Part shown: in pieces, positions 1 to 8,948 of the stretch
Position numbering within the stretch: the first letter of the stretch is position 1
Layout: each line of letters begins with the position of its first letter
Assembly (NCBI GenBank): GCA_000701725.1
Contig: JNJQ01000004.1
Location: forward strand, 94,913 to 158,912
Source of the DNA: Erysipelotrichaceae bacterium NK3D112
GTDB taxonomy: Bacteria > Bacillota_I > Bacilli_A > Erysipelotrichales > Erysipelotrichaceae
Reading direction: 5' to 3'
DNA length: 64,000 bases
The notes under the pieces: generated by a model
Seen by the model: only the letters and a program-made list of their open reading frames with translations
Databases searched by the model: none
Told to the model about the DNA's origin: nothing
Translations under genes and position numbers: made by a program

Positions 1-384
1 TCAGCGCTTGCGCTGCTTCTGATGAAAGTGCTGCCGAAAAACGCACAGAACACATTCAATCCGGACGGATCGATGAATAAACCAACCGAGGAAGCCAAAG
101 GCTCCTGGATCGCGGTGGTCAACCGCAACCGGGTGATCCTCTACTTCGATTCGGGCGTGGACGGTGAGTATACCGTCGAAGGCAATGTCAGTGAAATGGT
201 GATTGAGGTGGCGGACGGTTCATGGCATGTCAAGGATGTGGCCTGCTATGACTACACCTGCAAAAACATGGGCTGGGTCAGTGAGGACAGCATCCTGCCG
301 ATCATCTGTCTGCCCAATGACATTGTCATCATCGATGCCGCAACCGCGGACAACATGATTTCTGAGGGTACCAATGGGAATTGA
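1..384 (+). CDS. NusG domain II-containing protein, 5' end missing
   Basis: The frame is already open at base 1. Codons before the first visible Met (base 22) read SALALLL, so the true start and a probable N-terminal membrane anchor lie outside the window. The remaining domain fits the extracytoplasmic NusG domain II (DUF1312) family: a cysteine pair in ACYDYTC followed by GWVS, and a later ICLPND motif. The family usually sits beside a Gx-type membrane transporter, and here its last 11 bases overlap one. The biochemical role of the family is not settled. A membrane-anchored partner of the transporter is the best inference. Confidence 0.75.
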   Translation, partial: SALALLLMKVLPKNAQNTFNPDGSMNKPTEEAKGSWIAVVNRNRVILYFDSGVDGEYTVEGNVSEMVIEVADGSWHVKDVACYDYTCKNMGWVSEDSILPIICLPNDIVIIDAATADNMISEGTNGN

Positions 385-877
385 GAAAACAAAACGCTTT
401 GTATATCTGGCACTGTTCAGCGCCATGGCAATTGTTTTAAGCATGATCGAGTCGATTTATATCGGTCCGATCTTTTTCATGGTCCGCATCGGCCTTGCCA
501 ATATTGTCGCCCTTGTCACCGTTAAGATTCTCGGCGTAAAGGAAATGATCATCGTCAACACGATGCGTGTGGTCATCTCAACATTGATGCGCGGCATGAT
601 CTTCTCCAGCACCTTCTGGATTTCACTTGGCGGTGTGGTTCTTTCCAGCATTGTTCTGATCATCCTGGAAAAGATGAAGTCATCGCTCATGTTCACATCC
701 GTGCTGATGTCCATCGCCCATTCCGTCGGCCAGGTCATCGTCGTCTGTTTCTTCTACATGCAGGCGGGTGTGGCTGCCATACTGCCGTATCTTCTGCTTG
801 GCTCCATTCCGATGGGCTTTCTGACCGGTATGACCGCACAGCTTGTGCTCGCAAGAATCAAACCGCTTAAAGCGTAG
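374..877 (+). CDS. Gx transporter family membrane protein (heptaprenyl diphosphate synthase component I-like)
   Basis: A 167-residue very hydrophobic protein with about five to six predicted membrane segments. It opens with the arrangement KTKRFVYLALFSAMAIVLS typical of the Hpre_diP_synt_I / Gx transporter family. These proteins resemble ECF-type S components and are named from genetic linkage to polyprenyl diphosphate synthases; substrate and mechanism are not established. The gene overlaps the NusG-II gene by 11 bases, which implies translational coupling. It is followed 11 bases later by an HD-domain gene, so the three form one transcription unit. Start ATG at 374 is the only sensible one before the first membrane helix. 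Confidence 0.8.
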   Translation: MGIEKTKRFVYLALFSAMAIVLSMIESIYIGPIFFMVRIGLANIVALVTVKILGVKEMIIVNTMRVVISTLMRGMIFSSTFWISLGGVVLSSIVLIILEKMKSSLMFTSVLMSIAHSVGQVIVVCFFYMQAGVAAILPYLLLGSIPMGFLTGMTAQLVLARIKPLKA

Positions 878-888
878 AAGGAAACCGT

Positions 889-1491
889 ATGGACCGCGAA
901 AGACTGGCAAAACAGATTGATTTCATCCTTGAGGTTGACAAGGAAAAAAACATTCAGAGACAGACGCATTTAAGCAATCACGGCAGAAGGGAAAACGATG
1001 CCGAACATGCCTGGCATATGGCACTGAACGCTTATCTGCTGAAAGAATACGCGAATGAGGACATCGATATCGCCAAAGTCATGATCATGTGCCTGATCCA
1101 TGATGTCGTGGAAATCGATGCCGGAGACACCTATGCCTATGATGCGGAAGGACTGAAAACACAGAAGGAAAGGGAAGACAAGGCGAAGGAGAGAATCTTC
1201 GGTCTTCTTCCGGAAGATCAGAAGGAAATGATGATTTCCCTGTTTGATGAATTTGAAGCCTTTGAAACACCCGAGTCATGCTTTGCCCACGCGATGGACA
1301 ACTTCCAGCCGTTTCTGCTCAATGATTCCAATGACGGCGGCGACTGGATGGAGCACGGGGTTTCCATTTCACAGGTGCTGGGCAGACAGACCCAAAGCGC
1401 CAAAGGTTCTAAAGAGCTCTCTGATTATGTGCTGGAAAAGCTTGAGGAACATGTGGCCAAAGGCCATATCAAAGAAGACCGCAAAAAATAA
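889..1491 (+). CDS. HD domain phosphohydrolase (5'-deoxynucleotidase/HDDC2-like)
   Basis: A 200-residue HD-superfamily protein. Metal-binding residues are visible as ENDAEHAWHMA (about residue 36), LIHDVVEIDAGD (about 67) and the later Asp in AHAMDNFQPF (about 135), the order found in the HDDC2/YfbR group that dephosphorylates deoxynucleoside 5'-monophosphates. Cytosolic; no other domain. GAAGGA lies six bases before ATG 889. It is the last gene of the transporter unit. Substrate is inferred from family only. Its stop codon lies inside the A-rich tract that serves as the T-run of the RarA terminator on the other strand. Confidence 0.8.
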   Translation: MDRERLAKQIDFILEVDKEKNIQRQTHLSNHGRRENDAEHAWHMALNAYLLKEYANEDIDIAKVMIMCLIHDVVEIDAGDTYAYDAEGLKTQKEREDKAKERIFGLLPEDQKEMMISLFDEFEAFETPESCFAHAMDNFQPFLLNDSNDGGDWMEHGVSISQVLGRQTQSAKGSKELSDYVLEKLEEHVAKGHIKEDRKK

Positions 1492-1514
1492 AAAAGGTGC
1501 ATTTCCATACACCT
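1484..1514 (-). terminator. Intrinsic terminator of rarA
   Basis: On the minus strand an 8-bp stem AGGTGTAT / ATGCACCT (one G-U pair) with a GGAA tetraloop is followed by a T-rich run broken by one A. It begins 15 bases past the rarA stop and overlaps the end of the convergent HD gene. Confidence 0.8.
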
Positions 1515-1528
1515 CTTGCACGGCAGGA

Positions 1529-2884
1529 TCACTGATTCTGCTGTTTTTTCATTTTCGCTTCCCGCTCACGCTGCGCTTTCTTCCAGGCTTCGATCGCGTC
1601 CTTGTGTTCCTTGACACGCTTCTCCACGCCCTGGTCGCTGGGAATGTAATAATGCTTGTCTTTCAGGCTGTCCGGCAGACACTGCATGGCAGTGATATGG
1701 CCTTCATAATCATGCGCATACATGTAGTTCTTTCCGTATCCGAGCTCTTCCATGAGCTTTGTCGGCGCGTTTCTGATCTGTAAGGGGACCGGCTCATCAA
1801 TCATGTTGCGAGCGTCCTCCGCCGCACTCATATAGGCCACTTCAAGGGAATTGGACTTAGGGGCAAGGGCACAGAAGACAACCGCGTGGGTCAGATGCAC
1901 CGAACATTCCGGCATGCCGATGAACTGGCAGGCCTGGAAGGCGGCTGTGCAGATTTCAAGGGCTCTCGAATCCGCCATGCCGACATCCTCCGACGCAAAG
2001 CGCAATACGCGTCTTGCGATATAAAGAGGATCTTCCCCGGCTTCCAGCATTCTCGCCAGCCAATAGACCGCCGCATCCGCATCGGAGTTGCGCATCGATT
2101 TATGCAGGGCGGAGATCAGGTTGTAATGTTCTTCGCCTTTTTTGTCATAGAGCAGGGCTTTGCCCTGGATGCACTGGTCAATCACCTCACGCGTGACCAC
2201 CGAATGGACCGCATCGCCCTGGCCGTTCATGACCGCCAGTTCCAGCGTGTTGAGCGCGGTTCTCGCATCGCCATTGGCATAGTTGGCAATCAGGCTGAGC
2301 AGATCATCATCGATTGTCACATCCCAGCTGCCGAACCCTCTTGGCTCATTCAGTGCGCGTTTGAGCAGTTCGATGATATCTTCGGTATCCAGCGGATTGA
2401 GCGTGAAGACCTTGCAGCGGGATAAAAGAGCGTTGTTGATCTCAAAGGAAGGATTTTCCGTCGTGGCGCCGATCAGAATGATCGAACCTCTTTCAACATA
2501 GGGCAGGAAGGCATCCTGCTGTGCCTTGTTGAAGCGGTGAATCTCATCGACAAAGACGATCGTCTTTTCACCCATTGAGCGGGCGGCCTCCGCCTTGTTC
2601 ATGACATCGCGGATCTCCCTGATTCCGCTGGTGACTGCGGAGAAAACAATGAAGTGGCTTCTGGTGCTGCTGGCAATGATCCGTGCCAGCGTGGTCTTGC
2701 CGACCCCGGGCGGGCCCCAGAAAATCATCGACTGCACCTCATCGCGGTCGATCATTCTTCTTAATATTCTGTCAGGCGCAAGCAGATGTTTCTGACCTGC
2801 ATATTCCTCGAGTGTCTGCGGACGCATTCTGTCCGCAAGAGGACCTGTCAAAGCTCTGTCATCAAAAAGAGATCCCTGTTCCAT
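1529..2884 (-). CDS. rarA: Replication-associated recombination protein A (RarA/MgsA AAA+ ATPase)
   Basis: A 451-residue AAA+ ATPase related to clamp loaders. It acts at stalled replication forks and interacts with SSB. Visible motifs: an N-terminal MRPQTLEEYAGQKHLL segment typical of RarA/RuvB-like loaders, Walker A GPPGVGKTT (about 57), Walker B VFVDEIHRF (about 110), sensor-1 GATTENPSF, and the C-terminal MgsA domain with ARRVLRFASEDVG and the family end YYIPSDQG followed by K/E-rich residues. Full length. Start ATG 2884 is preceded by AAAGGTG. Single-gene unit, divergent from the MATE gene. Confidence 0.95.
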   Translation of the reverse strand: MEQGSLFDDRALTGPLADRMRPQTLEEYAGQKHLLAPDRILRRMIDRDEVQSMIFWGPPGVGKTTLARIIASSTRSHFIVFSAVTSGIREIRDVMNKAEAARSMGEKTIVFVDEIHRFNKAQQDAFLPYVERGSIILIGATTENPSFEINNALLSRCKVFTLNPLDTEDIIELLKRALNEPRGFGSWDVTIDDDLLSLIANYANGDARTALNTLELAVMNGQGDAVHSVVTREVIDQCIQGKALLYDKKGEEHYNLISALHKSMRNSDADAAVYWLARMLEAGEDPLYIARRVLRFASEDVGMADSRALEICTAAFQACQFIGMPECSVHLTHAVVFCALAPKSNSLEVAYMSAAEDARNMIDEPVPLQIRNAPTKLMEELGYGKNYMYAHDYEGHITAMQCLPDSLKDKHYYIPSDQGVEKRVKEHKDAIEAWKKAQREREAKMKKQQNQ

Positions 2885-2947
2885 ACGTTCACCTTTGCCT
2901 ACCTATTTTAACACTGAATCAGTATCGATTTCATCCTTCTGAACATG

Positions 2948-2956
2948 TGGTACAAT
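2948..2956 (+). promoter_or_regulatory. Extended -10 promoter of the MATE gene (leaderless start)
   Basis: TGG-TACAAT (extended -10) ends only seven bases before ATG 2964, so transcription should start at or next to the start codon. No Shine-Dalgarno sequence is visible. The -35 match (TTTCAT near 2929) is poor, as is common with extended -10 promoters. Confidence 0.55.
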
Positions 2957-2963
2957 CATTTCC

Positions 2964-4331
2964 ATGAGTGCGAACGTGCGCCGGATGACGGAAGGTTCTC
3001 CGGCAAAACTGATCTTCTTCTTTTCGCTGCCGCTGATGATGGGCAACATGTTTCAGCAGATCTATATCATTACCGATACACTGATTATCAGCCGCACCCT
3101 CGGGGTGAGCGCTTTGGCCGCTCTTGGCTCCACCGACTGGTTTTCCTATATGATGATTTCCGTCATCCAGGCGGCTGCCCAGGGCTTTGCGATTCTGATT
3201 GCCCAGACCTTCGGGGCAGGAGATGAAAAACAGCTGAAGCGGGTATATGCAAGAGCCACGGTGCTTTCCGTGATCATGACGGTTTTCATGACCGCCGCTT
3301 CACTCGCGATGATCCGTCCGGTCATGCTGTTTCAGAATACACCGCTTACGGTCAGACCGTTGGCGGAGGAATATCTTGGCGTATTGTTTGCGGGCATACC
3401 GGCAATGATGCTGCTGAATTACTGCTCAAGTGTGCTCAGAGCGCTCGGTGACTCCAGAACACCGCTTGTTTCCATGGTGATCTCGGCACTTCTGAATGTC
3501 GGTCTTGACTGGCTCATGGTGGTTCAGCTTCATACCGGCGTGTGGGGAGCGGCGGCCGCAACCGTGGCGGGACAATTGCTGGCAGGACTGTATTGTCTTT
3601 ATGTGATGCGCTCTCTGGATGCCATCCGCACGCAGAAAGAAGATTACAGAAGAGACAGAAAACTGGATGTTGAACTGCTGAAATTAAGCTGGCCGATGAT
3701 GATCCAGAATCTTGTCATCTCCAGCGGCGGCATTGTTGTGCAATCCCGCGTCAATACCTTTGCGCTTGCCAATATCGCCGGCTATACGGCCGCTTCCAAA
3801 CTGTATGGGGCACTGGAGCTGGCGGCGCTTGCCTACGGCTTTGCGATGGTGACCTATATCGGCCAGAACTATGGCGCGAAGAAATATGAACGTATCTTCT
3901 CGGGAATTCACGCTTCGCTTGCGATCGGCATAGCCTCCGGGGCAGTGATCGGCGCAGTTATTTATCTTGGCGGCCATCATATCATCGGGTTCTTTCTCAA
4001 TGAGGAAGGACAGACTGCCATTGACGCGCTTGTGATCGGTGTGGAGTTCCTCAATCTTATGGCTTTGACACTTCCGATCCTGTATGTGCTGCACATTGTG
4101 CGCTCCGTTCTGCAGGGCTTTGGCGACACGGTTGTGCCGATGATTTCCGGCGCGGCGGAGTGTATTGCCAGAGTCGCAATGGCGGTGCTTGTCTCACGCT
4201 TCATCGGCTGGCCGGCCATGATCTGGGCGGAGATTGCCGCCTGGCTTGCCGCGGATGCGGTATTGTTCGGTGTGCTTTTCAGACGGCTGCGCGAACTGAA
4301 GGCTATAATGAGTAAGGGAGTACAGCTATGA
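2964..4331 (+). CDS. MATE family multidrug efflux transporter
   Basis: A 455-residue, 12-helix membrane protein of the MATE/DinF family, which exports cationic drugs using a Na+ or H+ gradient. Two homologous six-helix halves are visible. MTEGSPAKLIFFFSLPLMMGNMFQQIYIITD is the usual family N-terminus, and the second half restarts at LSWPMMIQNLVISSGG. The start at 2964 is probably leaderless. The last four bases overlap the MFS gene (ATGA), so the two exporters are translationally coupled. Substrate unknown. Confidence 0.9.
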   Translation: MSANVRRMTEGSPAKLIFFFSLPLMMGNMFQQIYIITDTLIISRTLGVSALAALGSTDWFSYMMISVIQAAAQGFAILIAQTFGAGDEKQLKRVYARATVLSVIMTVFMTAASLAMIRPVMLFQNTPLTVRPLAEEYLGVLFAGIPAMMLLNYCSSVLRALGDSRTPLVSMVISALLNVGLDWLMVVQLHTGVWGAAAATVAGQLLAGLYCLYVMRSLDAIRTQKEDYRRDRKLDVELLKLSWPMMIQNLVISSGGIVVQSRVNTFALANIAGYTAASKLYGALELAALAYGFAMVTYIGQNYGAKKYERIFSGIHASLAIGIASGAVIGAVIYLGGHHIIGFFLNEEGQTAIDALVIGVEFLNLMALTLPILYVLHIVRSVLQGFGDTVVPMISGAAECIARVAMAVLVSRFIGWPAMIWAEIAAWLAADAVLFGVLFRRLRELKAIMSKGVQL

Positions 4332-5575
4332 GTACGGATAACAGGGGTCTTTGGACCCGTGATTTCACCATCATCACAATCGGCAGCGTGATCTCCATGT
4401 TCGGCAACGCGATGAGCGGTTTTGCGCTGTCACTTCTGGTTCTGGACTATACCGGCAGCACACTGCTTTACGGTATTTATATCGTGCTGTTCACACTGCC
4501 CCAGATCATCATGCCGGTGCTCTTCGGTCCTTATCTTGACCGCTTTTCAAGGAAAAAGACGATCTATACGCTGGATTTCATCAGCACTGCTGTTTATGGC
4601 CTTGCGGCATTTCTGCTTGCAAAAGGAGGATTTTCCTTCCCGTTCCTTGCGGCAGGGGTGTTCATCGTCGGCTCCATCAACAGCATCTATATGACCGCGT
4701 TCCAAAGCTTCTATCCGCTGCTGATCACAAAGGGCTATTACCAGAAAGCCTATTCGATCTCCTCGGTGCTTGAGACACTGTCCGCAGTGATGATTCCGGT
4801 GTCCGCGTATCTCTATAACCTGGTCGGCATTGCGCCATTGCTGGCTGCCAATGCGTTCTGTTTCTTCATTGCCGCATGCATGGAAACACAGATCAGGGCC
4901 AATGAGGATTATATTGAGCAGCGGAAAGGGGAGAGAGACAGCGAAGATGCGAAAAAGCAGTTCTTCACGGATATCCGCAAGGGCATAGAATACATTTCCA
5001 ATGACCGCGGTCTGCGCTCCATCGCCGCCTATTTCACCGTATCCGCGCTGTTTGGCGGATGCACGAGTGTATTAATGCTGCCGTATTTCAAAAGCACATG
5101 GGCAAACGGCGAATACATCTACATGATTGTCTTCGGTATGGCAACGTTTGGAAGGGCAATGGCCGGTATGCTGCATTACCGGTTCATCATTCCAAGCCAT
5201 TTCAAATACACAATCGCCCTGGTTGTATACATCTCGACATCACTGATTGAAGGCACACTGCTGTTTCTGCCGGTGATTGTCATGGCGGTGCTGATGCTGA
5301 TGAGCGGCATGATGGGCGTCACCAGCTATACGATCCGCATCTCTGCCACACAGACATATGTGCCCGACGGCATGAAGGGCAGATTCAACGGCGCGTTCAA
5401 TATGCTGAACACGGTCGGCATGTTATGCGGAGAGATCTCCGCAGGAGCTCTCGGTGATGTGATTTCACCGAAATATGTCATTCTCGCTTTCGGTCTCATC
5501 AACGCACTTGCCGCGCTAATACTGATCGGCAGAAACAGACAGAGCGTCTCAGCGATTTACAATACCCAGCAGTAG
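4328..5575 (+). CDS. MFS transporter
   Basis: A 415-residue major facilitator with about 12 membrane segments, of the exporter-like MFS_3 type. It has a short charged loop after helix 2 (GPYLDRFSRKK, the loop 2-3 signature) and a charged central loop around residue 200 (EQRKGERDSEDAKKQ). The gene starts inside the stop of the preceding MATE gene and ends in its own intrinsic terminator. Pairing with a MATE protein suggests a shared efflux role, but neither substrate can be read from sequence. Confidence 0.88.
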   Translation: MSTDNRGLWTRDFTIITIGSVISMFGNAMSGFALSLLVLDYTGSTLLYGIYIVLFTLPQIIMPVLFGPYLDRFSRKKTIYTLDFISTAVYGLAAFLLAKGGFSFPFLAAGVFIVGSINSIYMTAFQSFYPLLITKGYYQKAYSISSVLETLSAVMIPVSAYLYNLVGIAPLLAANAFCFFIAACMETQIRANEDYIEQRKGERDSEDAKKQFFTDIRKGIEYISNDRGLRSIAAYFTVSALFGGCTSVLMLPYFKSTWANGEYIYMIVFGMATFGRAMAGMLHYRFIIPSHFKYTIALVVYISTSLIEGTLLFLPVIVMAVLMLMSGMMGVTSYTIRISATQTYVPDGMKGRFNGAFNMLNTVGMLCGEISAGALGDVISPKYVILAFGLINALAALILIGRNRQSVSAIYNTQQ

Positions 5576-5596
5576 TCACATTGACTGCTGTTTTTT
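5567..5596 (+). terminator. Intrinsic terminator of the MATE-MFS operon
   Basis: Stem CAGCAGT / ACTGCTG with a 10-base loop, followed by six T. It overlaps the MFS stop codon. Confidence 0.85.
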
Positions 5597-5613
5597 CTTA
5601 ATTATCCGGACAA

Positions 5614-5640
5614 CAAAAAACCATCCGTTTCCGGATGGTT
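5614..5640 (-). terminator. Intrinsic terminator of the tRNA-Glu/tRNA-Trp unit
   Basis: On the minus strand AACCATCCG-GAAA-CGGATGGTT is followed by T6. It lies just past the 3' end of tRNA-Trp. Confidence 0.88.
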
Positions 5641-5645
5641 TCAGG

Positions 5646-5716
5646 CAGGGGTAGAGAGAATCGAACTCCCATCAGCGGTTTTGGAGACCGATGTACTACC
5701 ATTGTACGATACCCCT
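5646..5716 (-). tRNA. tRNA-Trp (anticodon CCA)
   Basis: Cloverleaf on the minus strand: acceptor AGGGGTA / TACCCCT, anticodon loop CTCCAAA (anticodon CCA) closed by CGGT/ACCG, and T-arm GGGAG-TTCGATT-CTCTC. Discriminator G; the 3' CCA is not encoded (CCT follows). Second gene of a two-tRNA unit. Confidence 0.93.
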
Positions 5717-5729
5717 GTAAGCAAAAAAG

Positions 5730-5803
5730 TGACGCGTACGGGATTCGAACCCGTGAATGCCGCCGTGAAAGGGCGGTGTGTTAAGCCGCTTCACCAACGC
5801 GCC
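5730..5803 (-). tRNA. tRNA-Glu (anticodon TTC)
   Basis: Minus-strand cloverleaf: acceptor GGCGCGT / ACGCGTC (one G-U pair), anticodon arm CCGCC-CTTTCAC-GGCGG giving anticodon TTC, and T-arm ACGGG-TTCGAAT-CCCGT. CCA is not encoded. It is transcribed ahead of tRNA-Trp, 13 bases apart. Confidence 0.93.
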
Positions 5804-6021
5804 AGGTGCCTACTTATAATACCATGATTTCAAATCAATGCAACTGTTTTTTTGAAAGATTTTTTTCGGGTTTTTTCAAGCCTTTCTGGTGTGCTGAAAT
5901 GGTGTCTTAACAGAAGAAAACGGCCGGTATTCTGAAGATATCACCAATCTTCAGAAATGCTTCACAATGGGAGCGTTTCATTTCATGGGTGTTAATGGTA
6001 TCATTAAGCGCGGTGCATACA

Positions 6022-6630
6022 ATGAAAAAGATAAAGAAGGCATTGAAAGTGATCGGTCTGATGATCGCGGCGCTGGCTGCGTTTTTTCTGCTGATCATGG
6101 CAGATATATGGATGTACGGCAATGTTGATGAAAAGCAGGATGCGGATGTGATCATCGTGCTTGGCGCGGCCGCCTATGAAAGCGGCGTCACCCCGGTTTT
6201 TGCCGAGAGGATCAACCATGCGGCAGACCTGCTGAAGCAGGGGTATGCCGATCAGATCATACTGACCGGCGGCGTGGCCGAAGGAAACAGCGTGTCCGAT
6301 GCCTGGATTGCGTCACAGTATGCGATGGAGATCGGCATTTCAGAGGATGATCTGATTCTTGAGGAAGAGTCCGCCTACACCCATGAAAATATGAAATATT
6401 CCAAGGAGATCATGGACGCAAACGGATTTGAGACTGCCATTATCGTCAGTGATCCGCTGCATATGAAGCGGGCCATGGTCATGGCTAAGGATAACGGGAT
6501 CAGGGCATACAGTTCACCGACTCCGTCCACGAGATATATCTCCCTTGAAACCAAGCTGCCTTTCCTGTTCAGGGAAACCTGGGTGCTGATCGGCTATGAG
6601 CTGATGAAAATCGCCCAAATAGAGCCGTAA
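6022..6630 (+). CDS. YdcF/SanA-like DUF218 membrane protein
   Basis: About 202 residues. An N-terminal lysine-rich start is followed by one hydrophobic helix (residues 9-30), then a DUF218 (YdcF/ElyC/SanA) domain: DVIIVLGAAAYESG, the AERINHAADLLKQG helix, IILTGG, and the late IVSDPLHMKRA motif. The family sits on the outer face of the membrane and is linked to envelope or cell-wall metabolism; the reaction is unknown. ATG 6022 is chosen over an in-frame ATG at 5989 because the signal-anchor then begins properly; a -10-like TATCAT lies between the two. Single gene. Confidence 0.8.
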   Translation: MKKIKKALKVIGLMIAALAAFFLLIMADIWMYGNVDEKQDADVIIVLGAAAYESGVTPVFAERINHAADLLKQGYADQIILTGGVAEGNSVSDAWIASQYAMEIGISEDDLILEEESAYTHENMKYSKEIMDANGFETAIIVSDPLHMKRAMVMAKDNGIRAYSSPTPSTRYISLETKLPFLFRETWVLIGYELMKIAQIEP

Positions 6631-6642
6631 GTGCGGCTATGG

Positions 6643-6648
6643 TATAAT
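6643..6648 (+). promoter_or_regulatory. Extended -10 promoter of the DUF262 gene
   Basis: TGG-TATAAT lies 12 bases after the ydcF-like stop and 23 bases before ATG 6672, with AAAGGA in between. The DUF262 gene therefore has its own promoter. A small inverted repeat (AGCCG/CGGCT) precedes it. Confidence 0.6.
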
Positions 6649-6671
6649 AACGGTGCTGAAAGGAATGATCT

Positions 6672-8948
6672 ATGTTGAAACAGCCCGTCAGAACAAGTGT
6701 TTCTGATTTTATAAAAACAACCATGGGATCACAGTTTGTCATCCCTGTATACCAGAGAACATATACGTGGAATCCTCAGAAGGAGACCGCGCGTTTTATG
6801 AATGATCTGGAAGACCTGATTGAAAACAGAACGGCCAATCACTTCCTCGGTATCATCATTTATCTGGATTCCAAGATTTCCGCAATGTTCAGACAGCTGC
6901 AGATCGTGGACGGACAGCAGAGACTGACCACCACCTTTATCTTTCTGCTTGCCTTGAAGAGAGTGGCGGAAGAAAGAAAGGATAAGTTCACAGCCGGCAT
7001 GATTGATGACTATTTCCTCTACAACCGCCATGCGTCCAAAGAGGGAAGCCTGCGTCTGAAACCGGCCGTATCCACGGATGATGTTTATGCCAGACTGGTA
7101 TACGGAAGCGACCGTGATCTCAACCGTAAGGAAAAGGAATCCGGTGTCTACCGCAATTATGATTACATCATCAGACGGATCCGTGAGATGTCAAAAAGAC
7201 ATAAGCTTCTGGATATTCTGGATTCCCTGACAAGACTGGACATTCTCGAATTCCCGCTTTCGGAAACAGACAATGCCCAGCAGATTTTCGAATCAATCAA
7301 CTCGACCGGCGCGCCATTGACTTCGGCGGATCTGATCCGCAACTACGTGCTGATGAACCATACCGATGAGGTGCAGGAGCGTCTTTATGAGATGTACTGG
7401 CAGCCGCTTGAGGAATACTATCCCGAATCACGCAGACTTGAGGAATTCTTCCGATTCTATCTGGCCGTCAAGACCTATGAGCTGCTTAACCGCAGAGATG
7501 TCTATGAAGGCTTCAAGTCATACTGGAACAGCCGTCCTGAAGACACTGAGACAAAGCTGAGGGAAATCAACCGCTACTGCCGCTACTACCATGACATCTA
7601 TGAAGGCACATGCGAAAACGAGGAAGTGGAAAAGGCGCTGATCGATTTCAGAAGAAGCGATTCCGTCATGCCCGCACCGTTCCTGATGGAAATGATGCAT
7701 CTGTTTGATGAGAAGAAGATCAATGAAAAAACCATGGTGGCCGAGATCCGCCTGATTGACTCCTATCTCATGAGAAGAGCACTTTGCGGCAATGACTCCT
7801 CGGCGCTTTCCCGTTATTTCCCGACACTGTTGAGAACTGTACTGAACAGTTACGGAAAAAACAGAAAGCAGGATATTCTTTCTTTGACCAAGGTCAACCT
7901 GCTTACCTACAACCGCGGCAAATCACTTGCCATGCCCACCGATGAGCAGCTGCGCACCCAGATGAGGGAGCTCAACGCATATTCACTCATGTGCATCCGT
8001 CCGGTGCTCGAAAGAATTGAAATGTATGGCGCAAGCGCGGCGGTGGACACATCGGATCTCAACATTGAGCACATCATGCCCCAGAATCCGAACAAATGGT
8101 GGGTGAAGAATTCCGGCACAAAGGATGAGGACGAATATTCCTTCTATGCCAACCTGATCGGCAATCTGACCTTATGCGCCCGCTATGACAACTCCAGAAT
8201 GGGCAATGAGGATTTCAGTTTCAAAAAGAGCATTCTCTCCAAAACACTTCATATCCGGATGAATACGGAAATCCTGAAGAAGAAAAAATGGACCAAAGAG
8301 GATATTCTCAAACGCTGCGATGAGCTGACCGAACAGATCATCCGCATCTATCCGTACAACGGCGCCAATGCGATACATGAGAAGGAACATCTCAACATCG
8401 AGCAGGACCGTTCCATCCTTTCCCTGAATGCTCCGACCGTCACGGCCAGGGCAATCCGTCTGGACAGCGGCATGATTGAAGTTCTTCCAGGCTCCATCAT
8501 GAAGTCATACGGACCCAAGGAAATGAAGAAGATGCGCAAGATGTATCTCGACCTTGATGAAAGAGGCTACTTCCATTCCCTTGAAAACGGCCGTGTCCAG
8601 TTCAACCAGGCATACCGTTTTGAGGATCTCAATACCGCTGCCCAGTTCCTCATGCACAGAGGCGGCGAGAATGAGAATGCATGGAAACAGGAGGGCAGTG
8701 CGGAAGAATCCGAAAATGCTGCCGTGAGCGAAACACCCGCGGAAACAAAACCGGAAGAAAAGGCACCCGCAAAGAAAAAGCCTGCCCGTAAAACCGCTGC
8801 GAAAAAGAAGAGCGCCAAACCGGCAAAGAAGAAAACACTCAGTGCGCCGGCTGAAGCCGTTTCAAAACAGCCGCAGGTGAAAAAGACTGAAAAAAGAGTA
8901 TTCCGCTCCAAAAACAAAAAACCGGCACAGACCGAAGGGAATGACTAA
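6672..8948 (+). CDS. DUF262/DUF1524 (GmrSD-type HNH nuclease) protein with Lys/Ala-rich tail
   Basis: 758 residues. N-terminal DUF262 (ParB/Srx-like NTPase fold) shows IPVYQRTYTW (about 24) and QIVDGQQRLTT (about 77). A helical middle follows, then a DUF1524 HNH-type nuclease motif, DLNIEHIMPQ (about 463), and a likely DUF4357-like segment (DLNTAAQFLMHRGG, about 656). Residues from about 685 onward are low-complexity and strongly basic (repeats of AKKK/PARK), resembling histone H1 or DNA-binding tails. DUF262+DUF1524 proteins include GmrSD type IV restriction enzymes against modified DNA and the BrxU/SspE-like defence nucleases, so a phage-defence role is plausible. No methylase or partner is next to it. 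It overlaps the mutY end by four bases. Confidence 0.8.
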   Translation: MLKQPVRTSVSDFIKTTMGSQFVIPVYQRTYTWNPQKETARFMNDLEDLIENRTANHFLGIIIYLDSKISAMFRQLQIVDGQQRLTTTFIFLLALKRVAEERKDKFTAGMIDDYFLYNRHASKEGSLRLKPAVSTDDVYARLVYGSDRDLNRKEKESGVYRNYDYIIRRIREMSKRHKLLDILDSLTRLDILEFPLSETDNAQQIFESINSTGAPLTSADLIRNYVLMNHTDEVQERLYEMYWQPLEEYYPESRRLEEFFRFYLAVKTYELLNRRDVYEGFKSYWNSRPEDTETKLREINRYCRYYHDIYEGTCENEEVEKALIDFRRSDSVMPAPFLMEMMHLFDEKKINEKTMVAEIRLIDSYLMRRALCGNDSSALSRYFPTLLRTVLNSYGKNRKQDILSLTKVNLLTYNRGKSLAMPTDEQLRTQMRELNAYSLMCIRPVLERIEMYGASAAVDTSDLNIEHIMPQNPNKWWVKNSGTKDEDEYSFYANLIGNLTLCARYDNSRMGNEDFSFKKSILSKTLHIRMNTEILKKKKWTKEDILKRCDELTEQIIRIYPYNGANAIHEKEHLNIEQDRSILSLNAPTVTARAIRLDSGMIEVLPGSIMKSYGPKEMKKMRKMYLDLDERGYFHSLENGRVQFNQAYRFEDLNTAAQFLMHRGGENENAWKQEGSAEESENAAVSETPAETKPEEKAPAKKKPARKTAAKKKSAKPAKKKTLSAPAEAVSKQPQVKKTEKRVFRSKNKKPAQTEGND

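Noticed and set aside
1244..1783. Long plus-strand frames over rarA and similar shadow frames
   Set aside because: They lack ribosome-binding sites and family matches and lie opposite or across clear genes.
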